In this document: in pieces, positions 22,559 through 26,922 of the stretch
Layout: each line of letters opens with the position of its first letter
Numbering within the stretch: the stretch's first letter is position 1
From: Mycobacterium paragordonae
Lineage (GTDB): Bacteria > Actinomycetota > Actinomycetes > Mycobacteriales > Mycobacteriaceae
Assembly (NCBI RefSeq): GCF_003614435.1
Contig: NZ_CP025549.1
Coordinates: 1 to 26,922, forward strand
Length of the DNA stretch: 26,922 bases
Direction of reading: 5' to 3'
Notes under the pieces: generated by a model
Database searches by the model: none
Seen by the model: the letters and a program-made list of their open reading frames with translations, nothing else
Told to the model about the DNA's origin: nothing
Program-made: the position numbers and the translations under genes

Positions 22559-23938
22559 TTGAGCGACTCGTCTCACGGTAGCGCATACCTGTATCCGGTT
22601 CCAGAGGACGCGCACCGTGATCTGTCGGATAGTCATCATCGAACGCCGTTAACGGCATTGTCGCGGCCGTTCACCGCGGCCCCTGCGACCTATCGCGGGT
22701 GCAGTCCGACGCGTCGGCGCCGCGGGATGGTCCGCACCACCCCGACCGCGCAGGTGCTGGCGATGCGGCGCGGCCGCCGGCTGGCCGGTCGGCCCGTGCC
22801 GACACCGAGCGCCTTTGTGGGCTTGGAGCTTGACGATCAGGCTTACGCCGGGGTGCCGTGCTGGAGCGCCGGGCCGACCGGTTGGGCGCACATCACTGTG
22901 GCGGTGACCTACGACCTGCACTATGGGCGTGTGCGGCCGTTGATGTGCAATGGCGGTATCGCCAAACCCGCCCTGGTCGTGATTGCCGCGGCTATGGCCC
23001 GCTACGCCGACTGGCGCACCGGGCGGGGCTGCCGGCCCACCAACACCCAACTTGCCGCCGACACCGGCTATGACGAACGCACCATCCAACGCGCCCATGA
23101 ATGCCTGCGCCTGCTGGGGGTGGCCACCGAGATCCTGCGCGGCCGGCAGCGCACCTACACCGAACGCATGGCCTCGTGGCGCCTGGGCGATCGCCACCGC
23201 GGGTGGGCCTCGGTGTGGGCGCTGCACGACAACGCCCACCTCACCCGACTTGTCCACAGCTTGTCACCCCACCTGGAACGGTCCCCAGTAACCACCACAC
23301 CCCCCTGTTCTGTCCGACTGATCACTACCCGCGCGGGCGCTCACCGCGCCCGGCATCACGGCGCTACGCGCCGCCGAGCACCCGATGAGGCGGGCCGGCG
23401 GCTGGCTGGGCGGTGGCGCGCCGATCCGCACGCCCCAGCGTGGGCACGGATGTTCAGCGCCAACAGTTGGGCGGCGATGCTGGCCGCCCCCGCACGCCAC
23501 GGCTGGACCCCGCACGATTTGACCGCGCTAGTGGCCGACTGGCTGGGCACCGGACATTGGATTCCCGACCGACCGGCCCGACCGATCGCGCTGCTGGGCA
23601 CCCTGCTCGCGTGGCACAGCGCCCACAACACGTTGGCGGCCCGACCCAGCGCCCTCGATGAGGCCCGGGCCGTCCACGCTGAGGCTGCCAGAGCGGCCCG
23701 CCAGATGGCCCGCGACGCCGACCACTGCGCCCACCTGCTCGGGCGTACCGCCGCTCGCATGGCCGCCACCGGACCTGGCCGCGCTGCGGCCTTCGCCGAG
23801 CTCGCCGCGGTACGCCGCCGCGCCGCACTCCGGCGCACCGCGACCGCCGCCGCCGACCACGCCCGCATGAGCGGCCTCGTCGAGCACGCGCGCCGCGACC
23901 ACCATCGCGCCCCCGCCGCTGACCGCCGCGACCCATGA
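22559..23938 (+). CDS. plasmid replication-initiator-like protein with winged helix
   Basis: The 459-residue basic protein contains a helix-turn-helix/winged-helix region at about 158-195: CRPTNTQLAADTGYDERTIQ followed by RAHECLRLLGVATEI and a strand with basic residues. Before it lies a conserved-looking segment HITVAVTYDLHYGRVRPLMC. The C-terminal third is Ala/Arg-rich and helical. This architecture is found in putative replication proteins of large actinobacterial plasmids. No polymerase, helicase or endonuclease motif is visible, so it would act as an origin-binding protein. The TTG start is six bases after AAAGGGA. It lies between a small DNA-binding-like gene and the relaxase region. 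A transcription-regulator role is the main alternative. Confidence 0.65.
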   Translation: MSDSSHGSAYLYPVPEDAHRDLSDSHHRTPLTALSRPFTAAPATYRGCSPTRRRRGMVRTTPTAQVLAMRRGRRLAGRPVPTPSAFVGLELDDQAYAGVPCWSAGPTGWAHITVAVTYDLHYGRVRPLMCNGGIAKPALVVIAAAMARYADWRTGRGCRPTNTQLAADTGYDERTIQRAHECLRLLGVATEILRGRQRTYTERMASWRLGDRHRGWASVWALHDNAHLTRLVHSLSPHLERSPVTTTPPCSVRLITTRAGAHRARHHGATRRRAPDEAGRRLAGRWRADPHAPAWARMFSANSWAAMLAAPARHGWTPHDLTALVADWLGTGHWIPDRPARPIALLGTLLAWHSAHNTLAARPSALDEARAVHAEAARAARQMARDADHCAHLLGRTAARMAATGPGRAAAFAELAAVRRRAALRRTATAAADHARMSGLVEHARRDHHRAPAADRRDP

Positions 23939-23962
23939 CGCTAACCGCATCAAGCTACTTGG

Positions 23963-24052
23963 CACATTTGCACAAATGTGTGCGATGCTGGTGTGGTGGT
24001 GGCCGCCTGTCAAGACACTCTGACTCCCCGTTTGGCGGGCGGCCCAGAGTGT
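23963..24052. other. candidate origin of transfer (oriT)
   Basis: The 131-bp gap before the relaxase holds CACATTTG/CAAATGTG (23963-23970 and 23973-23980, two-base centre). It also holds ACACTCTG (24015-24022) with CAGAGTGT (24045-24052), and GGCCGCC (24001-24007) with GGCGGCC (24038-24044) interleaved. MobF relaxases usually nick at a site next to inverted repeats beside their own gene. The nick position cannot be read from the sequence. Confidence 0.5.
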
Positions 24053-24069
24053 GATGCAGGGGGCTACGG

Positions 24070-26922
24070 GTGTTGACGATTGCGAAGTTGTCGCGGTGGT
24101 CGATCGCGTATTACAACGACACGGCCAATGCGGTGGGGATGGCTGCGCGGGATGCCCGGTGTGCGAATGGGGGGTTGGGGGAGTACTACGCCGAGGGTGA
24201 CACGCGGACCCCGGTGTGGGTGTGCGCCGGTGATGGGCGCACAGCGGCGGAATTGGTGGGGTTGAGTGATGCGCAACGCGTGGGTGGTGAGGCGGATACC
24301 GGGGTGGTGGGGCGGTGGCTGGATGAGGGGGTGGCGCCGTCGGGGCTGTGTGGTCGGGCGTTGGGGAAGGGGTCGGTGCATGGGTTTGATTTGACGTTTT
24401 GCGCGCCCAAGAGTGTGTCGTTGTTGCGGGCGTTGCACCCCAATGATGTGACGCAAAAGGCGGTGGTGAACGCCCACACCGCGGCGTTGGCGGAGGCGTT
24501 GGAGTATTTGGCCGAGCATGCCGGCTATACCCGGGTGCACAACCCGGTCACCGGAGACAAGGACTTGGTGCGCCTGCCCGGAATTGTGGCGGTGGCGTAT
24601 CAGCATGAGACATCGCGGGCGGGGGATCCGCATCTGCATACCCATGTGATCGTGCCCAACCGCCAAGCCCGCGCGGACGGGAAACTGGTGTCACTAGATG
24701 GCATGTCGTTGTTTCATGAGGCGCGGGCGGCGGGGGTGATTTATCAGGTGACGCTGCGCCGGGAGTTGCACCGCGCGATCGGGGTGGAATGGTCCCCGAT
24801 CGACCCCGCCACCGGGATGGCCGAGGTCGCCGCGATCGACCCGGGAAGTATCACCGCGTGGTCGCAGCGCGCTAGTGCGTTGCGGGCGTGGGCGGCCAAG
24901 AATCTGGTCGTCATTGATCCGGCGGTGGGGCCGACCCCGGCGCAGTTGGCGGCCGCGCAGAAAGCGACCCGCCCGGGCAAACCCGAGCAGTTGGCGTGGG
25001 CCGAGTTGCGGCGGTTGTGGCGTGAGGATCCGCGCGGCTGGACGATTGATCGTGACGCGCACCAGGCGGCGCGCCAGGCCCGCCAAGCCAGAGCGACGCG
25101 GGGGGTGTGGTCGCGCAGCCGGCTGGTCGAGGCGGCCGAAGCGCGGGGTAAAGCGGTGCTGACGCGGGCGGACTTGGTGGAGCTGATCGGGGCGCAACTC
25201 CCGGTCGATATCGACGGTGATCCGCGGTCGCCGCGGGAGGTGATTGAGGCTACGGTCGAGCAGCTTGGGATGCGGATTTCGGGGCCGCGGGCGGCGCATC
25301 AGCGCGAAGGGTCGCAGCGGTTTACCCTGGATAAGATTTTGGCCGCCGAGGCCCGGCTGCTTGAGCTGGTTGATGCCCGCGACGAACGCGGACAGCTCTA
25401 CGGTTTGCGGGATCTGGATGTGGCGGGGCTGTCGGCGGATCAGGCCCGCGCAGTGACCAACATCGCCTGGTTGCCGTGGCTTGTCTGCCCGCTCTCGGCG
25501 CCGGCGGGGGCCGGGAAAACTACCTCGATGCGGGCGCTGCGGATCGGCGCCCGTCACAGCGGTAAGCGGGTGCTGGTGATCGCGCCGACCGGCAAAGCTG
25601 TCGATGTCGCGGTCCGCGAAGGCGCTGGGGATACCGGGATGACCGTCGCCGCCGCGTTGACAGCGTTACGTGACGAAACCCTGGTCCTTAATGAGCGCAC
25701 GGTGGTGATCGTCGATGAGGCCGCGATGGTCGGCACTACCGAGTTGCGGGCGCTGCTCGCGGCGACGACTGCGGCTGGGGCTAAGACGGTGTTGGTTGGT
25801 GATGCCCACCAACTGGCCCCGGTGAAAGCGTGTGGGGGGATGTTCGCCCAACTGTGTGTGGATCTGCCCTGGACCCAGACGTTGTCGCAGGTGTGGCGGA
25901 TGTCCGATCCCGGTGAGCGTGCCGCGTCTCTGGCATTACGTGAGGGCGGGCCCGCCCCGGTGCGGCGCGCCGTGGGCTGGTACGCCGGCCACGGCCGGTT
26001 GCGGTGCGGGGACCCGATCGCCATGGCCGCTGATGCCCTCGAGGCGTACCGCGCCGACATCGCCGCCGGCAAAGATGCGCTGCTGGTGTGTGACACCACC
26101 GAGATCGCCGACGCCCTCAATCAGCGCCTCCACGACGACACTCTCAACGCCCGCGACCCGCACGCCCCGCCCGCCCCGACGATCACCGCGGCGCGTGGGC
26201 ATCAGCTCGCGGTGGGGGATCTGATCCTGACCCGGCGCAACACCCCCGACATCACCGTGCTGGCGGCCGCTGATAACACCCGACGCGTGGATGCCCCGGT
26301 CCGCAACGGGCAACGCTGGCAGGTCCTGGCCGTGGACCCCGCCGGTGACCGCATCGCCGCGCGGCGGCTCGGTGATGGGGCGCGGGCCGCGTTTTCTGGG
26401 GACTACCTGCACGAGCAGGTGACGCATGGGTATGCGGTCACCGTGCACTCGGCGCAAGGCGTCACCGCGGACACCACCCATGCCGTATTGGGGGAGCGCG
26501 CCAGCCGAGCGTTGCTGTATGTGGCGATGACCCGCGGCCGGCACACCAACACCGCCTACCTCTACGAACGCCAAGCCACCGAGACCGCCCATGAACACCG
26601 CGACCAGCCCGGGATGCATGTGCTGCACCGCGGCACCACCAGCGACGCCGTCGGGCTGGTGCGCACCGTGATCGCCCACCGCGAGGAACAAGCCCACAGC
26701 GCCCATCACGTCGCCGCCTCAAATGACCCCCGCCAGCTGCCCGACATCGTGCGCGGCCTCCTGGTGCGGCGCACCCACGCCCTGAACGCCCGCCAGCGCA
26801 CCTACCGCGCCTGGCGCGACCAACAACTCGAGGTCATCCTCGAACAACGCCGCTGGGTGGAGCAGCACTTACACCGCACCCGCGAGCACGAACGCGATCG
26901 AAGCTACGGGCTGGAGCTGTAG
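24070..26922 (+). CDS. MobF-family relaxase-helicase (TrwC/TraA-like)
   Basis: The complete 950-residue conjugative relaxase has its N-terminal TrwC domain opening [18 protein letters not shown], with the catalytic tyrosine pair Tyr14-Tyr15. [16 protein letters not shown] follows, then the metal-binding histidines in [14 protein letters not shown] (His188, 190, 192). The helicase part has Walker [11 protein letters not shown] (Lys483), Walker [12 protein letters not shown] (Asp549-Glu550), [32 protein letters not shown] and [12 protein letters not shown], as in RecD-like helicases. It should nick oriT, stay attached to the strand and unwind it. GTG 24070 is preferred, with AGGGGG upstream. 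It ends in a basic helical tail, shorter than in some TraA proteins. The stop codon is at the window edge. Confidence 0.96.
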   Translation: MLTIAKLSRWSIAYYNDTANAVGMAARDARCANGGLGEYYAEGDTRTPVWVCAGDGRTAAELVGLSDAQRVGGEADTGVVGRWLDEGVAPSGLCGRALGKGSVHGFDLTFCAPKSVSLLRALHPNDVTQKAVVNAHTAALAEALEYLAEHAGYTRVHNPVTGDKDLVRLPGIVAVAYQHETSRAGDPHLHTHVIVPNRQARADGKLVSLDGMSLFHEARAAGVIYQVTLRRELHRAIGVEWSPIDPATGMAEVAAIDPGSITAWSQRASALRAWAAKNLVVIDPAVGPTPAQLAAAQKATRPGKPEQLAWAELRRLWREDPRGWTIDRDAHQAARQARQARATRGVWSRSRLVEAAEARGKAVLTRADLVELIGAQLPVDIDGDPRSPREVIEATVEQLGMRISGPRAAHQREGSQRFTLDKILAAEARLLELVDARDERGQLYGLRDLDVAGLSADQARAVTNIAWLPWLVCPLSAPAGAGKTTSMRALRIGARHSGKRVLVIAPTGKAVDVAVREGAGDTGMTVAAALTALRDETLVLNERTVVIVDEAAMVGTTELRALLAATTAAGAKTVLVGDAHQLAPVKACGGMFAQLCVDLPWTQTLSQVWRMSDPGERAASLALREGGPAPVRRAVGWYAGHGRLRCGDPIAMAADALEAYRADIAAGKDALLVCDTTEIADALNQRLHDDTLNARDPHAPPAPTITAARGHQLAVGDLILTRRNTPDITVLAAADNTRRVDAPVRNGQRWQVLAVDPAGDRIAARRLGDGARAAFSGDYLHEQVTHGYAVTVHSAQGVTADTTHAVLGERASRALLYVAMTRGRHTNTAYLYERQATETAHEHRDQPGMHVLHRGTTSDAVGLVRTVIAHREEQAHSAHHVAASNDPRQLPDIVRGLLVRRTHALNARQRTYRAWRDQQLEVILEQRRWVEQHLHRTREHERDRSYGLEL

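Noticed and set aside
24064..26709. Long minus-strand frames under the relaxase gene
   Set aside because: High-GC shadow frames of a gene with clear MobF and helicase motifs across its full length.

Overview
The window looks like part or most of a mycobacterial plasmid. Evidence for an actinobacterium is the high G+C, frequent GTG and TTG starts, a WhiB-type iron-sulphur regulator, and secreted-protein families with the WXG and EspC-like signatures of ESX (type VII) secretion. Evidence for a plasmid is a replication-initiator-like gene, a ParA/small-ParB partition pair and a complete MobF (TrwC/TraA-type) relaxase-helicase with an oriT-like intergenic region before it. No rRNA, tRNA or CRISPR array was seen, and no type VII or type IV secretion machinery lies inside the window.

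Layout. Positions 1-1750: an open frame at the left edge, a WhiB-like gene, then on the minus strand an unknown gene and an HD-domain phosphohydrolase. Positions 1985-6833, all minus strand: two consecutive units that each begin with an EspC-like small protein and continue with a larger WXG-motif protein. One large protein has an unrecognised C-terminal part. The other is a WXG-DUF4185 fusion followed by a lipoprotein and a small acidic protein. Positions 3800-8610 also hold four same-direction copies of a roughly 45-bp intergenic repeat built on GTCTC/TGTCTCA motifs. Positions 7060-10455: unknown and membrane genes plus one 5'-truncated remnant.

Positions 10597-13012: the remains of a Tn402/Tn5053-type transposon (serine resolvase, DDE transposase, and a TniB ATPase cut off just before its Walker A motif), with a striking palindrome at its resolvase-side end. 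Positions 13126-18113 carry cargo of chromosomal character: a HAD phosphatase broken by two +1 shifts, a second serine resolvase with a TGTCTCA cluster upstream, a PaaI-type thioesterase, a PLP-dependent dehydratase, a PAS protein and a STAS protein.

Positions 18444-26922: the plasmid backbone. It contains a long inverted repeat, parB-like and parA genes, an AT-rich repeat region upstream of parA, several unknown genes including a DUF3800-like one, a small MetJ/Arc-like protein, a highly structured leader before the rep-like gene, the oriT-like region and the relaxase. The relaxase stop codon is the last three bases of the window.

The most interesting hypothesis is that the four dispersed repeats are resolvase-type sites. 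They split positions 3800-8600 into exchangeable cassettes, one of which holds the DUF4185 type VII substrate operon. The same TGTCTCA motif clusters directly upstream of the serine resolvase at 14420. This is inference from motif resemblance and position only.
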